Origin: Enterococcus sp. DIV0660C
Lineage (GTDB): Bacteria > Bacillota > Bacilli > Lactobacillales > Enterococcaceae
Reading direction: 5' to 3'
Length of the DNA stretch: 64,000 nucleotides
Assembly: GCF_017316125.1 (NCBI RefSeq)
Contig: NZ_JAFLWA010000018.1
Coordinates: 47,730 to 111,729 of the forward strand
Each line of letters begins with the position of its first letter. Position 1 is the stretch's first letter. The notes beneath the pieces were generated by a model, which saw only the letters and a list, made by a program, of their open reading frames with translations, was not told where the DNA came from and ran no database searches. Positions 1 to 8,315 of this stretch are shown here, piece by piece. A program made the position numbers and the translations under genes.

Positions 1-2
1 TT

Positions 3-149
<147 letters not shown>

Positions 150-1034
150 AATTTAAAAATATTCACTAATTAAAGTGCAGAAGGATAATTAAGGGAAACT
201 TTCCTAGGTTATCAATTCTGTGCTTTTTTGTGTTGGCTAGAAAAAAGTATGGAACAATTAGAGGATTTAGAAAACAAAATTCGTATGAATGAAAAAGAAA
301 ACTATCTCTATGTGATACTTTGGATTTTAATCAAGAATATGCATATCTTTAAAAAATAATCTTCGGTTTACTAAAGAGTATCGTAATTTACAATCAAAGC
401 TTTTTTCTTACACTACAAACAAAAAACAGTTTATTTCTTCAAAATCATCTACTCAAACTTTAGTTGACGCAATACGTCAAATAGATTTTGGAGAGATGAG
501 AATAATTGGATTGGAATTCCGTTTTAAGTTCATCGTCGATCTAAAGATCCTATGTTTTCAATATCAAATAAAGTTTCTTATGATGAACTAATGGTCCAGG
601 GAAACCCATTGAACTAATCCAGAGCTTAAGAAAAAATATTTATATCATAACATCATTCAAAAAATTTTGCAGTGAAGTTAGCAAAACGTTTAGATAATAT
701 CAATTTCCATAACTACATTTTTTATTTTGTGAGAAGAGTGAAGAAATAAAATAAGAATGATCAAGTAAGAAATATCCACCTAATTAAATAACGAGCGTTG
801 GAAGAAGTATTGCTTTAATAAAAAAGAGAAACGTGTGATAAAATAATGTTTAAGAGATGTTGATCATGGACGAAAGAAACGTTCATTCACATGATTATGA
901 ACAGCGTTCAATTATTTTTTATACATAGTTATTCTTAAAAAATTGAGGGAATTTAGTAGAGGAGTGGTGTAAGAAATATCAAATAATACTTGAATGACTC
1001 GTTTAAAGTAATCAAAAAATGGAGGAAATAAAAC
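150..1034. other. Decayed intergenic region with remnants of unrecognised genes
   Basis: No intact gene. A 36-codon frame at 249-359 (MEQLEDLENKIRMNEKE...) and short coding-like stretches in shifting frames (about 360-590 and 660-750, e.g. FAVKLAKRLDNINFHNY) look like one or more frameshifted genes. I could not name the family. Around 875-908 there is an imperfect inverted repeat (aacgttcat ... atgaacagcgtt). I cannot place a confident promoter for the downstream toxin gene, but an AT-rich tract and a strong ribosome binding site (ggagg, 1022-1026) lie just before it. Confidence 0.5.
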
Positions 1035-1970
1035 ATGTTGAGTAAAATAACTAAAATTGGGATTATATCTGTTGGTTTGTTATCTACTATTACTATAAAT
1101 AATGATGTAAGCGCTATCTCTGTTAGTGGAGAGAGCATTAAGCTGAATGAGAGACTCAGTGAAGCAGATCACGATAAATTTTCGGTCATGTCATACGCGC
1201 TTTCTTTTCAAATGTACCAGTGGGGAGATATTTCCTACAGTGAGAAGTTATCAGGTGATGAGACAAATCCTTGGAATGTTTCGAGTGATACTTATCTTGT
1301 CGGAAATAATAATGACCTTGTCGTGAAACATACGCCTAGGACAGTGAATAGCAGTACTTTTAATAATAATACTTCGGAAGATCAGACATTCTATACACCG
1401 TCATATACGGAGTCTCATACAAATTCGGTTACTACAACAACAACACATTCATCGAAAGTAGGAACTAAGGCTTCAACCAAAATTGAGTTACCGATGATTG
1501 GCGAAACATCCGTAGAGGTATCGGCTGAATATACATTTACGAATAGTAATTCAGAAACTCAGACCGTTCTTAAATCTTGGACAGTGCCTGGCCAACCAAT
1601 CAAAGTCAAAGCTGGACATAAGGTGGTTGTAAATTGGATTTTTTATACTGGCAAAGCGACAGGAACGGTAAAATTACAGGAAAAGGTTAGTGCGATGATT
1701 CCTTATAAGAAAACTTCTACTGGCAATCGTCTAGGATATGGCTTAGGAGATGTCGTAGGTAATACCAATATTTTTTACAATAGTTATTGGAAAAAATACA
1801 TAACTGAGGATCGTTCAAATTGGGAAAGAGCCAGTAGCAATTCTGCCCATCATAAGATCGGAGCAGGTAACTATGAGATTAGTTATGGCTCAGGTTTCTT
1901 TTTAGAAGTTCACGACTTAACTAGTGGGACTGTCACAAGGGTTCCTGCTGACGTCACGAACGTGAAATAA
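1035..1970 (+). CDS. Secreted aerolysin-like beta-pore-forming toxin, ETX/MTX2 family
   Basis: 311 residues. Residues 1-27 form a Sec signal peptide with probable cleavage after DVSA. The mature part carries the family hallmarks: a Ser/Thr-rich amphipathic hairpin at about 124-172 (TESHTNSVTTTTTHSS ... VEVSAEYTFTNSNSETQT), then VPGQPIKVKAGHKVVV (184-199), alternating strands, and a C-terminal GAGNY-EISYG ... EVHDLTSGTV segment. In order and spacing these resemble Clostridium epsilon toxin (GKGNY ... VKVRNLNTNNV). No cysteines. Such toxins oligomerise and insert a beta-barrel in host membranes (family knowledge); target and activation are unknown here. Start chosen on the ggagg at 1022-1026. 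It stands alone between decayed DNA and a hairpin, next to an rlmD end, suggesting acquisition. It is not of the hemolysin-like Epx type. Confidence 0.88.
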   Translation: MLSKITKIGIISVGLLSTITINNDVSAISVSGESIKLNERLSEADHDKFSVMSYALSFQMYQWGDISYSEKLSGDETNPWNVSSDTYLVGNNNDLVVKHTPRTVNSSTFNNNTSEDQTFYTPSYTESHTNSVTTTTTHSSKVGTKASTKIELPMIGETSVEVSAEYTFTNSNSETQTVLKSWTVPGQPIKVKAGHKVVVNWIFYTGKATGTVKLQEKVSAMIPYKKTSTGNRLGYGLGDVVGNTNIFYNSYWKKYITEDRSNWERASSNSAHHKIGAGNYEISYGSGFFLEVHDLTSGTVTRVPADVTNVK

Positions 1971-1992
1971 TTTTTGTGAAAAATTATTTCAC
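1962..1992 (+). terminator. Perfect inverted repeat over the toxin stop codon
   Basis: A 14-base perfect inverted repeat (gtgaaataattttt / aaaaattatttcac) with a 3-base loop includes the last codon and stop of the toxin gene. It lacks a clean T-run on the 3' side, so it may end transcription weakly or protect the mRNA end. Confidence 0.5.
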
Positions 1993-2244
1993 CGAGTTGC
2001 TTGGGTACATGCGAGAAAATGTACAATAGTTTTCATCAAACAAAGCTTTTTTTGTAAGTATGTGATCAGAACTACTTATGTTACGTTAACAAGAGTTATG
2101 GTTCGTCAATAGCAAAGGTAGTTGATTGATTTGCACTTCTTTTTTAGCCACACCGAAAAAAAGAATGATTTTACTTGTTTTTTGTTGTATATTAAACAAG
2201 GAGAAAGTTGCTACTATTGCAAGATAAATAAAGGTGGAATAAAA

Positions 2245-2373
2245 ATGAATTCAAAAGAAAAAATGTTAGAACTAATTAAAAAGAAACAAGGCGGAGGCAG
2301 ATCAGAACAAAAAGATACACCTAAAAATGATCGCCGAAACATGCGTAAAGGACCTAAAATCTTTAATAAATAA
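2245..2373 (+). CDS. Small basic conserved-looking protein, 42 aa
   Basis: Begins MNSKEKMLELIKKKQ and ends RKGPKIFNK; highly basic, no membrane segment, with a short glycine run (GGG) in the middle. The ATG at 2245 has a good ribosome binding site (aaggtgg, 2231-2237), and a strong terminator follows 10 bases after the stop, so this is a self-contained small gene. A longer frame opening at 2122 lacks a ribosome binding site and reads through low-complexity sequence, so I rejected that start. I do not recognise a function; the basic charge would suit RNA or ribosome contact, but that is only a guess. Confidence 0.65.
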   Translation: MNSKEKMLELIKKKQGGGRSEQKDTPKNDRRNMRKGPKIFNK

Positions 2374-2383
2374 TCGATAAATT

Positions 2384-2424
2384 AAAAGGAGTGATGACAA
2401 TTGAATTGTCATCACTCCTTTTTG
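2384..2424 (+). terminator. Strong intrinsic terminator after the 42-aa gene
   Basis: An 18-base stem (aaaaggagtgatgacaat / attgtcatcactcctttt) with a tiny loop and T-run. The symmetrical A/T flanks could make it work in both directions. Confidence 0.9.
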
Positions 2425-2462
2425 TATAAACAGGTTGAAACTACTCCTTTAAAATTAAGTAG

Positions 2463-2768
2463 AATATACTCAAAATTGGCGGAGCACTCGGCCAAAAGTT
2501 TTCTTACTTCTTGAACGTACTCATTCCCTTCTTGCTTCTTTTATTCATTATGCTTGTAGCCGTTCAGTTAAATAGTTATTATTTTCAGGTCAAGAATCCC
2601 AAAGCATCTGTTAGGTCGATTCTCAAGGTAGCTATATATGTGGCATTGAAAAAATGGTACATCAGTCTATTGAATGTTGTGCTGGTTGGAATCGTGCCGA
2701 TAATGATGATCTTGAAACCACAATTTGGATTTACCCTTTTTCCAGTCTTATTTTTTGGACTTATCTAG
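2463..2768 (+). pseudogene. C-terminal fragment of a YesL/DUF624-type membrane protein
   Basis: An open frame without a credible start (only a TTG at 2511 with no ribosome binding site; in-frame stop at 2460). The product has hydrophobic segments around FLLLLFIMLVAVQL and ISLLNVVLVGIVPIMMI, separated by NPKASVRSILKVAIYVALKKW. That is the layout of the second half of DUF624/YesL proteins (membrane segment, FPLLARF-like stretch, basic helix, membrane segment). The N-terminal half is missing and the C-terminus ends early, so I call it a remnant. The family is often linked to carbohydrate utilisation operons, but no such genes are next to it. Confidence 0.5.
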
Positions 2769-2988
2769 TTGAACTGTGGGCGGCATTATCGTGAGATTGT
2801 GTAGGTGAATCTAATAATATCATCAGTGTTGGAAAGAATAAATGAGTGAATTTTTCATAAGTAAAAGAGAATTTTATTGATCTTTAGCAACTCATTACGA
2901 AAAAATAAAATTTTGGAAAAATCCTAGAATCTGTCTGACATTTTAGCAGAAGTATGCTATTTTAAAAAGGAAGTAAAGGAGGAGAAAA

Positions 2989-3660
2989 ATGAATTTTTTA
3001 GTTGTTTTAAAAGATGAATCAGTTGAACGTTCCACTTTTATTTATGTTCAATTAAATGAAGAAAAAACGTTACTGCATTTTTCACCAGAATTCCATTTAG
3101 AGGGATTAACCTTAGGGGAAGTTTATCAAACAAAAGGTATGTCAGCTATCCTAGATTTTTTTGAAAAGGAGCTTGACTTACCAGTCAAAGAATTTATCGA
3201 AATCTCATTGACAGAGTGGGATCGAGTAACCACAGATTTATTTCCAACAGGTCTTGATGTGGAAAATGAGGAGGGCACTGTGCATTTAAGTACAGCTGAG
3301 TTGCAACATCAGATGCGTTATCGAGTGGATGAGGAGAATTCTTTTTCGATTTTCAAACGGCAACAAAAGATTTTGAAAAGTTTTTTGAGACGACTGAGCA
3401 AAAAAAGAAATCTTTTGAAAACTACACAACTTTTGAAAAAGTATCCTAATCTGATGCATACATCTATTCAATTTCCCCAGATTTTGTCACTGGTTCATCG
3501 TTATTTACAAGTTCAACAATTACCATCGCGAAAACTTTCATTGCCTTTAGCAGACACGTTTCGGGTAGTTAAACGAGCTGAAGAGAAAAAAGTAATCGTA
3601 ATCGACTTTACAAAAAATCGAAATATGTTGCATCAAGTAACTATGGGAAAAGCCAATTAG
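2989..3660 (+). CDS. Degenerate soluble LytR-CpsA-Psr (LCP)-like protein
   Basis: 223 residues, no signal peptide or membrane segment. Residues 50-81 (GMSAILDFFEKELDLPVKEFIEISLTEWDRV) line up with the LCP core element GGPE-x-TMKTVNKLLGI-x-DYYVSVDF. Residues 84-135 line up with the later element LNGEQALAYVRFR...DFGRIERQQ, here LSTAELQHQMRYRVDE ... FSIFKRQQKILKSFL. The phosphate-binding front half (D-x-R, SIPRD) is not visible and the N-terminal membrane anchor is absent, so catalysis is unlikely. The remaining 90 residues are basic. Ribosome binding site ggagg lies just before the ATG. It may be a regulatory or binding derivative of LCP enzymes; function unproven. Confidence 0.6.
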   Translation: MNFLVVLKDESVERSTFIYVQLNEEKTLLHFSPEFHLEGLTLGEVYQTKGMSAILDFFEKELDLPVKEFIEISLTEWDRVTTDLFPTGLDVENEEGTVHLSTAELQHQMRYRVDEENSFSIFKRQQKILKSFLRRLSKKRNLLKTTQLLKKYPNLMHTSIQFPQILSLVHRYLQVQQLPSRKLSLPLADTFRVVKRAEEKKVIVIDFTKNRNMLHQVTMGKAN

Positions 3661-3711
3661 GGCTTTTCCTTTTGCACTTTTTATTCTATTAAATAGTCAA
3701 TGGAGGAGAAA

Positions 3712-4161
3712 ATGGCTCAAGTTTGGTTACAACGAATGATTAAAATGTATCAAAAATATCAACAACTCATGAAAGGAAGATATGCAAAATTTGACGAATT
3801 GAATCGCTTTTTACTGATCTTGTCGCTTCTGTTTAGTCTATTAAGTCGCTGGCTGCCTTATGGGTCTGGCAGAGTATTCTCTTTACTGTTTTTAGGAATT
3901 TTGTTTTATCGTTTCTTATCAACTAAAATTTATCCAAGATTGAATGAAAATCAACGTTTTTTAAAAAACTGGCGAACAGTACGGAACTTTTTTCAAACGG
4001 TCACCAAAAGAAAACTAAAGACAAACAAGGAAACGGCTTACCAAACGTACACGTATTTTTCTTGCCCAAATTGCCAACAAAAGCAACGTGCTCCACAAGG
4101 TCGTGGAAAAATTCGAGTAACTTGTAAAAAATGCGGTACACGATTTGAAACAAATGTATAG
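3712..4161 (+). CDS. Membrane protein with C-terminal zinc ribbon
   Basis: 149 residues from the ATG at 3712, which has ggagg 5 bases upstream (an ATG at 3700 lies before that site and is less likely). One or two membrane segments around residues 34-70 (LLILSLLFSLL, VFSLLFLGILFY) are followed by a basic linker and a zinc ribbon with two CxxC knuckles (CPNCQQ ... CKKCGTRFE) at the very C-terminus. The N-terminus is amphipathic and cytosolic. The gene follows the LCP-like gene closely and precedes gpmA by 12 bases, so it is probably co-transcribed. Specific role unknown. Confidence 0.75.
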   Translation: MAQVWLQRMIKMYQKYQQLMKGRYAKFDELNRFLLILSLLFSLLSRWLPYGSGRVFSLLFLGILFYRFLSTKIYPRLNENQRFLKNWRTVRNFFQTVTKRKLKTNKETAYQTYTYFSCPNCQQKQRAPQGRGKIRVTCKKCGTRFETNV

Positions 4162-4173
4162 GGAGTGAAAAAA

Positions 4174-4842
4174 ATGAAAATGGTTTTGTTGCGTCATGGT
4201 GAGAGTGAAGCGAATTTCGAGAATTATTGGACGGGGTGGTTGGATGTAGCATTGACTGCGAAAGGTGCGCAGCAAGCGAGTGAAGCAGGGAACAAAATGA
4301 AGGAAGCTGGTTTAGCGTTTGATGCTGTCTACACTTCAGTTTTAAAGCGAGCAATCAAAACAGCTCAATTCGCTTTAGAAGAAATGGGGCAATTGTGGAT
4401 TCCAATTACTAAAACATGGCGTTTAAATGAACGTCATTATGGTGAACTAGTTGGTAAAAACAAGGACGAAATGAAAGCTATCTATGGAGAAGAACAAGTC
4501 AAAATTTGGCGTCGTGACTATCGTGAAGTACCACCACTTGCTAAAGAAAACCACTTGGATCGAAGATACGATTTCTTGGATCCTCGTTTGATTTCTCATG
4601 GAGAAAGCTTAGAAATGACGGTCAAACGTCTGATACCGTTGTGGGAAGATTCACTTGCACCAAAACTTCGTGAGCAACAAAACCTTTTAGTGGTCGGGCA
4701 CGGAAACAGTGTACGTGCGTTAACAAAATACTTGGAGAATGTACCAGAAAATCTAATGGATACGATTGATATTCCCAATGCGCAACCAATCCAATACACA
4801 TTTGACGAACAGTTAACGATCATTGATAAAAAGATTTTATAA
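4174..4842 (+). CDS. gpmA: 2,3-bisphosphoglycerate-dependent phosphoglycerate mutase-like protein
   Basis: 222 residues. Contains the histidine phosphatase signature RHGESEANFENYWTGW near residue 8, the acid/base region LNERHYGELVG, the substrate-binding RRYDFLDPRL, and GHGNSVRALTKYLEN near the C-terminus. This is the dPGM arrangement that interconverts 3- and 2-phosphoglycerate in glycolysis. It departs from the usual LQGLNKAET (here LVGKNKDEM), so it may be a second, divergent copy rather than the main glycolytic enzyme. The ATG at 4174 follows gggag at 4161-4165; an upstream GTG at 4165 sits inside that site and was rejected. Confidence 0.85.
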   Translation: MKMVLLRHGESEANFENYWTGWLDVALTAKGAQQASEAGNKMKEAGLAFDAVYTSVLKRAIKTAQFALEEMGQLWIPITKTWRLNERHYGELVGKNKDEMKAIYGEEQVKIWRRDYREVPPLAKENHLDRRYDFLDPRLISHGESLEMTVKRLIPLWEDSLAPKLREQQNLLVVGHGNSVRALTKYLENVPENLMDTIDIPNAQPIQYTFDEQLTIIDKKIL

Positions 4843-4884
4843 AGACTTGATATACTTTGTGCGAAAAAAAGAGGAGTAGGAGCA

Positions 4885-5505
4885 ATGATAAAGAATTTTA
4901 TTTGGGACTTTGATGGTACATTATTTGATACATATCCTGCAATGGTTGATGGTGCTTGGCGTGCCTTACAAGATTTTGGGATTACAGCGGATAAAAAAGA
5001 AATCTATTTTGTGATGAAAAAGTATTCAACGAGTCAATTACGGCAAAGCTATCAGTTATCTGAGGAAAAATTTACTCCACTATTTCATCGCTATGAAACA
5101 GAGAGTCAAGAAGTATCAGCACCTTTTCAAGATACGAAATTGGTCTTAGAAAAGTTGAAAGCACACGGCGGACGACACTTTATCCTGACACATCGTTTAA
5201 CTCATTCAACTTGGAAACTTTTAAAAGACTTTGGGCTAGACGAATTGGTTGAAGAAGTTGTTGGAATAGATCAAGAATTTCCTAGAAAACCGGATCCTTC
5301 TTCATTGCATGCGATTATTAAAAAATTTCATTTACAAAAAACAGAAGCAATGATGATTGGTGATCGTCGCTTAGACATTGAAGCAGGGAATAACGCGGGA
5401 ATTGCCACTTGCTTATATGATATCGATCATTTTTTAGGTGATATTCCTGCAACCTATGTGGTGAATGAATTGAAGCAAATCATTGGATTACCAGAGATTA
5501 TTTAA
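4885..5505 (+). CDS. HAD-superfamily hydrolase, phosphoglycolate-phosphatase-like
   Basis: 206 residues, soluble. HAD motif I is DFDGTLFDTYPAM (residues 8-20), motif II ILTHR, motif III lysine in FPRKPDP, and motif IV MIGDRRLDIEAGNNAG. The helical cap between motifs I and II marks it as subclass I, as in Gph/PGMB phosphatases. Substrate cannot be read from sequence; small sugar or glycolate phosphates are typical. Ribosome binding site ggagtagg precedes the ATG, and the gene begins 42 bases after gpmA, so the two may be expressed together. Confidence 0.85.
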   Translation: MIKNFIWDFDGTLFDTYPAMVDGAWRALQDFGITADKKEIYFVMKKYSTSQLRQSYQLSEEKFTPLFHRYETESQEVSAPFQDTKLVLEKLKAHGGRHFILTHRLTHSTWKLLKDFGLDELVEEVVGIDQEFPRKPDPSSLHAIIKKFHLQKTEAMMIGDRRLDIEAGNNAGIATCLYDIDHFLGDIPATYVVNELKQIIGLPEII

Positions 5506-5560
5506 AATATTGTCCGCTTTCAAATTTCATATGCTATAATTTTTATAGAGGAGTGATGAT

Positions 5561-5947
5561 ATGGAAATTAGAAGACAAAAAGAAGTGGTTGAGGCTTTTC
5601 ACTACGATCAAAAACCTAAAGATCAAGAAATCCAAACTGACTTAAAAGTTGGTTTTTCGCCGTTGAATGAAACGATTGAAAATTACCCAGAAGAACATAG
5701 TATTGTAGGTGCTCGTTTAGAGTTCCGCTTAGTATTTGACCAATATGTACTATCTGGAAGTGTTAGTCAAATCAATCACATCTTGAATCGTAAAGTTCAA
5801 GGACAGGCAGATGTTACACAAGAAGAAGTGGATGAGTTAGTCGCACCTTTATTTGACATTGTTAGTCGTATGGCATACGAAATTACAGAGATTGCTTTAG
5901 ATGAACCAGGTGTCAAATTGAATTTTCAATCAGAAAAAGAAGCATAA
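5561..5947 (+). CDS. DUF1149 family protein, SecB-like fold
   Basis: 128 residues, acidic, no membrane segments. Sequence such as MEIRRQKEVVEAFHYDQ, GARLEFRLVFDQYVLSGSVSQINHI and QADVTQEEVDELVAPLFDIVSRMAYEITEIALDEPGV matches the DUF1149 family of lactic acid bacteria, which belongs to the SecB-like group. A chaperone-type role has been suggested from fold only; there is no established function. Ribosome binding site gaggag precedes the ATG and a terminator follows the stop directly. Confidence 0.8.
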   Translation: MEIRRQKEVVEAFHYDQKPKDQEIQTDLKVGFSPLNETIENYPEEHSIVGARLEFRLVFDQYVLSGSVSQINHILNRKVQGQADVTQEEVDELVAPLFDIVSRMAYEITEIALDEPGVKLNFQSEKEA

Positions 5948-5948
5948 G

Positions 5949-5994
5949 AAAGAGCAATAGTGATAGCTTAAAACTATCGCTACTGCTCTTTTTC
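5949..5994 (+). terminator. Intrinsic terminator after the DUF1149 gene
   Basis: Long stem (aaagagcaatagtgatag / ctatcgctactgctcttt) followed by T-rich sequence; one mismatch. Confidence 0.9.
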
Positions 5995-6056
5995 TATTAC
6001 TAAATGTAAGCAAAAGGCATGCCATTTGGCAAAAAATGAGCTAAAATGAACGAGTC

Positions 6057-6109
6057 ACTGAAAAAATACAAGTTTTTTTCAGGGGAATGGTTGAAGAATC
6101 ATTCCCGGG
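6057..6109 (+). promoter_or_regulatory. Two hairpins in the tcyP leader
   Basis: Between the previous terminator and tcyP lie two adjacent inverted repeats: ctgaaaaaa / tttttttcag (about 6057-6082) and gggaatg / cattccc (about 6085-6109). Neither is followed by a T-run like a classic terminator. They may be a leader element controlling cystine uptake; no known riboswitch or T-box core is recognisable. Confidence 0.3.
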
Positions 6110-6163
6110 AACCTTTACTTCCTTTGATGGACTTGTCATTAAAAAATTTTAAGGAGGAAAAAA

Positions 6164-7555
6164 ATGACAACACTCATCACAGTTTTAGTGGTTCTAGTTT
6201 TTGCGGCATTATTATATGTGTTTTATCGTATGCAAAAGCGCCATACTAAATTTTCAACGCGCGTCTTCACAGCGTTAGGTATCGGGATCGTATTTGGCGG
6301 TCTACTGCAACTTATCTTTGGGGTCGATAATCAAATTGTTACTCAATCAATGGATTGGATTGGAATTGTTGGGAATGGCTACGTTGCTTTCTTGCAAATG
6401 TTAATTATGCCATTGGTTTTCATTTCGATTGTCGGTGCATTTACCAAAATGAAAGTTTCGGAAAAATTAGGTAAAATCAGCGCCACAGTTTTAACAACTT
6501 TGTTAGCGACGACAGCAATCTCTGCACTAATTGGGATTGGGACAACGATGCTCTTTAATTTACAAGGGGCAAAATTTACTGAAGGAGCAGCTGAAACAGC
6601 ACGTATTGCTGAATTAGCTACTAGACAAGAAACGGTTGAGAACTTATCTATTCCTCAACAAATTTTATCATTTATTCCTAAAAATGTTTTTGCTGATTTA
6701 GCGGGGAGTCGACCAACAAGTACAATTGGTGTCGTGATTTTCGCTGCATTTGTTGGTGTTGCCTATCTTGGGATTAAACGTAAAGCACCAAAAGAAGCAG
6801 CGTTTTTCTCAGATTTGATTGATAGTTTATATAAAATAGTTATGCGAATCGTGACACTAGTTCTACGCTTAACACCATATGGCGTACTTGCGTTGATGAC
6901 AAACGTCATGGCTACAAGTGACTTTGTAGCAATCGTGAACTTAGGTAAATTTGTACTAGCTTCATATATTGCTTTGCTTGCTGTATTAATTGTTCATTCG
7001 CTCATTTTGATGTCAGTCAAAGTGAATCCAATTAATTACTTCAAAAAAGCTTTTCCAGTATTGAGTTTTGCTTTTACTTCACGTTCTAGTGCAGGTGCAT
7101 TGCCGTTAAATATTGAAACACAAACGAAAGCTCTTGGGGTTGACGATGCAACAGCGAACTTCTCTGCAAGCTTTGGTTTGTCAATTGGGCAAAATGGCTG
7201 TGCGGGAGTTTATCCAGCAATGTTAGCAACAATTGTTGCACCAGCTGCAGGTATTAATGTATTTAGCTTAGAATTTATTTTAATGCTAGTAGCGATCGTA
7301 ACGATCAGTTCATTTGGTGTCGCTGGCGTTGGTGGGGGCGCAACATTTGCTTCATTAATCGTGCTAGGCGCAATGAATTTACCGGTAGCAATCGTCGGTT
7401 TAGTTATCTCTGTAGAACCATTGATCGACATGGCTCGTACTGCAACAAACGTTAGTGGTAGTATGGTAGCTGGGATTGTTACAAGTGCTCGTATCCATGA
7501 TTTGGATCGTGATGTCATCAATGATGAAACTAAAGTCATTGATGTAAATGCATAA
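6164..7555 (+). CDS. tcyP: L-cystine/dicarboxylate symporter family transporter, TcyP-like
   Basis: 463 residues, the same length as Bacillus TcyP, with about eight to ten membrane segments plus re-entrant hairpins. Typical SDF-family features are present: a Ser-rich hairpin SFAFTSRSSAGALPLNIE, the NGCAGVYPAMLATIVAP stretch, and GVAGVGGGATFASLIVLGAMNLPV with EPLIDMARTATNVSGSM near the end. The pattern fits sodium-coupled L-cystine uptake rather than glutamate transport, by closeness to TcyP; substrate is inferred. Ribosome binding site aaggagg lies 6 bases before the ATG. Monocistronic: its own leader and terminator. Confidence 0.87.
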   Translation: MTTLITVLVVLVFAALLYVFYRMQKRHTKFSTRVFTALGIGIVFGGLLQLIFGVDNQIVTQSMDWIGIVGNGYVAFLQMLIMPLVFISIVGAFTKMKVSEKLGKISATVLTTLLATTAISALIGIGTTMLFNLQGAKFTEGAAETARIAELATRQETVENLSIPQQILSFIPKNVFADLAGSRPTSTIGVVIFAAFVGVAYLGIKRKAPKEAAFFSDLIDSLYKIVMRIVTLVLRLTPYGVLALMTNVMATSDFVAIVNLGKFVLASYIALLAVLIVHSLILMSVKVNPINYFKKAFPVLSFAFTSRSSAGALPLNIETQTKALGVDDATANFSASFGLSIGQNGCAGVYPAMLATIVAPAAGINVFSLEFILMLVAIVTISSFGVAGVGGGATFASLIVLGAMNLPVAIVGLVISVEPLIDMARTATNVSGSMVAGIVTSARIHDLDRDVINDETKVIDVNA

Positions 7556-7573
7556 AGCTTAAGAAAAAATTAG

Positions 7574-7606
7574 AGCTAGCTATCGTTTCGATAGTTAGCT
7601 TTTTAT
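7574..7606 (+). terminator. Terminator after tcyP
   Basis: agctagctatcg / cgatagttagct stem with a 3-base loop and T-run. Confidence 0.9.
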
Positions 7607-7753
7607 TTATAAAAGTAAATATTCCGAAAAGTGAAAACGAGAAAATACAAACGAAAAACATTCATTTAAATAGACAAGTCTAGAGATTATGAGGAGGATA
7701 TGGTAAACTAGCAACGATTATTCACCATTTAAAATGGCTTTAGGAGGAACAAA

Positions 7754-8125
7754 ATGTTTACAAATGAAATAAAAATCATGCTTTATGTCGATGATGTTAA
7801 AAAAAATGCAGCATTTTGGACAAATAACGGTTTTGCAGAATTAGATCGACAAGAAATGGATGGCACATTGATTGTTGAGATTGGTCCAGCAGTTGACGCA
7901 CAAGCGAAATTAGTTTTGTATGATCGCAAATTTATCGAGGCACATTCACCAGAGGTTGCCTCAAATTCACCTTCTTTAATGTTTGCAAGTGAAGATGTTT
8001 TTGGTTTATATAAAAAAATGCAAACAAATAATGTCACACTGGGTGATTTAGTCCAAATCGGTGAAGAATACGTTTTTAATTTTGCTGATCCAGATGGTAA
8101 TTATTTTGCAGTGACTGGCAAATAA
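7754..8125 (+). CDS. VOC-superfamily (glyoxalase/bleomycin-resistance-like) protein
   Basis: 123 residues. The N-terminus IMLYVDDVKKNAAFWTNNGF and C-terminus EEYVFNFADPDGNYFAVTGK are the two paired beta-alpha-beta units of VOC proteins, with the usual D-P-D-G-N-x-F ending. Metal ligands of true glyoxalases are not obvious, so it may bind a small molecule or act as an unassigned dioxygenase-fold enzyme. Strong ribosome binding site aggagg. It has its own terminator and is likely transcribed alone. Confidence 0.8.
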   Translation: MFTNEIKIMLYVDDVKKNAAFWTNNGFAELDRQEMDGTLIVEIGPAVDAQAKLVLYDRKFIEAHSPEVASNSPSLMFASEDVFGLYKKMQTNNVTLGDLVQIGEEYVFNFADPDGNYFAVTGK

Positions 8126-8129
8126 ATTG

Positions 8130-8178
8130 AAACTTTTGTAGAGGGCTATCATAGAATCTGCAAAAGTTTACTTTTTTT
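8130..8178 (+). terminator. Terminator after the VOC gene
   Basis: aaacttttgtaga / tctgcaaaagttt stem followed by a run of seven or more T after one A-C interruption. Confidence 0.75.
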
Positions 8179-8315
8179 GATTATAAAATTATTATGTAAA
8201 CTTATGTGCGTTTACTATTCAATCTTGCGTAAAAATACACAAGCAAATAAGTCGTCAAATAACTGATCCTTTCTTATACTATTTGGGAATCATTAGAATG
8301 AAGGGATGTCACAGT

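Noticed and set aside
1035..1970. Assigning the toxin to the Epx (hemolysin-like) family known in enterococci
   Set aside because: The Ser/Thr-rich hairpin followed by the VPGQ and GAGNY segments matches the ETX/MTX2 layout, not the leucocidin-type stem and rim.
2122..2373. A longer version of the 42-aa gene starting at 2122
   Set aside because: No ribosome binding site there; the ATG at 2245 has aaggtgg at the right distance.
6046..6249. A 67-codon frame overlapping the tcyP leader and start
   Set aside because: No ribosome binding site, overlaps tcyP in another frame, and covers the two leader hairpins.
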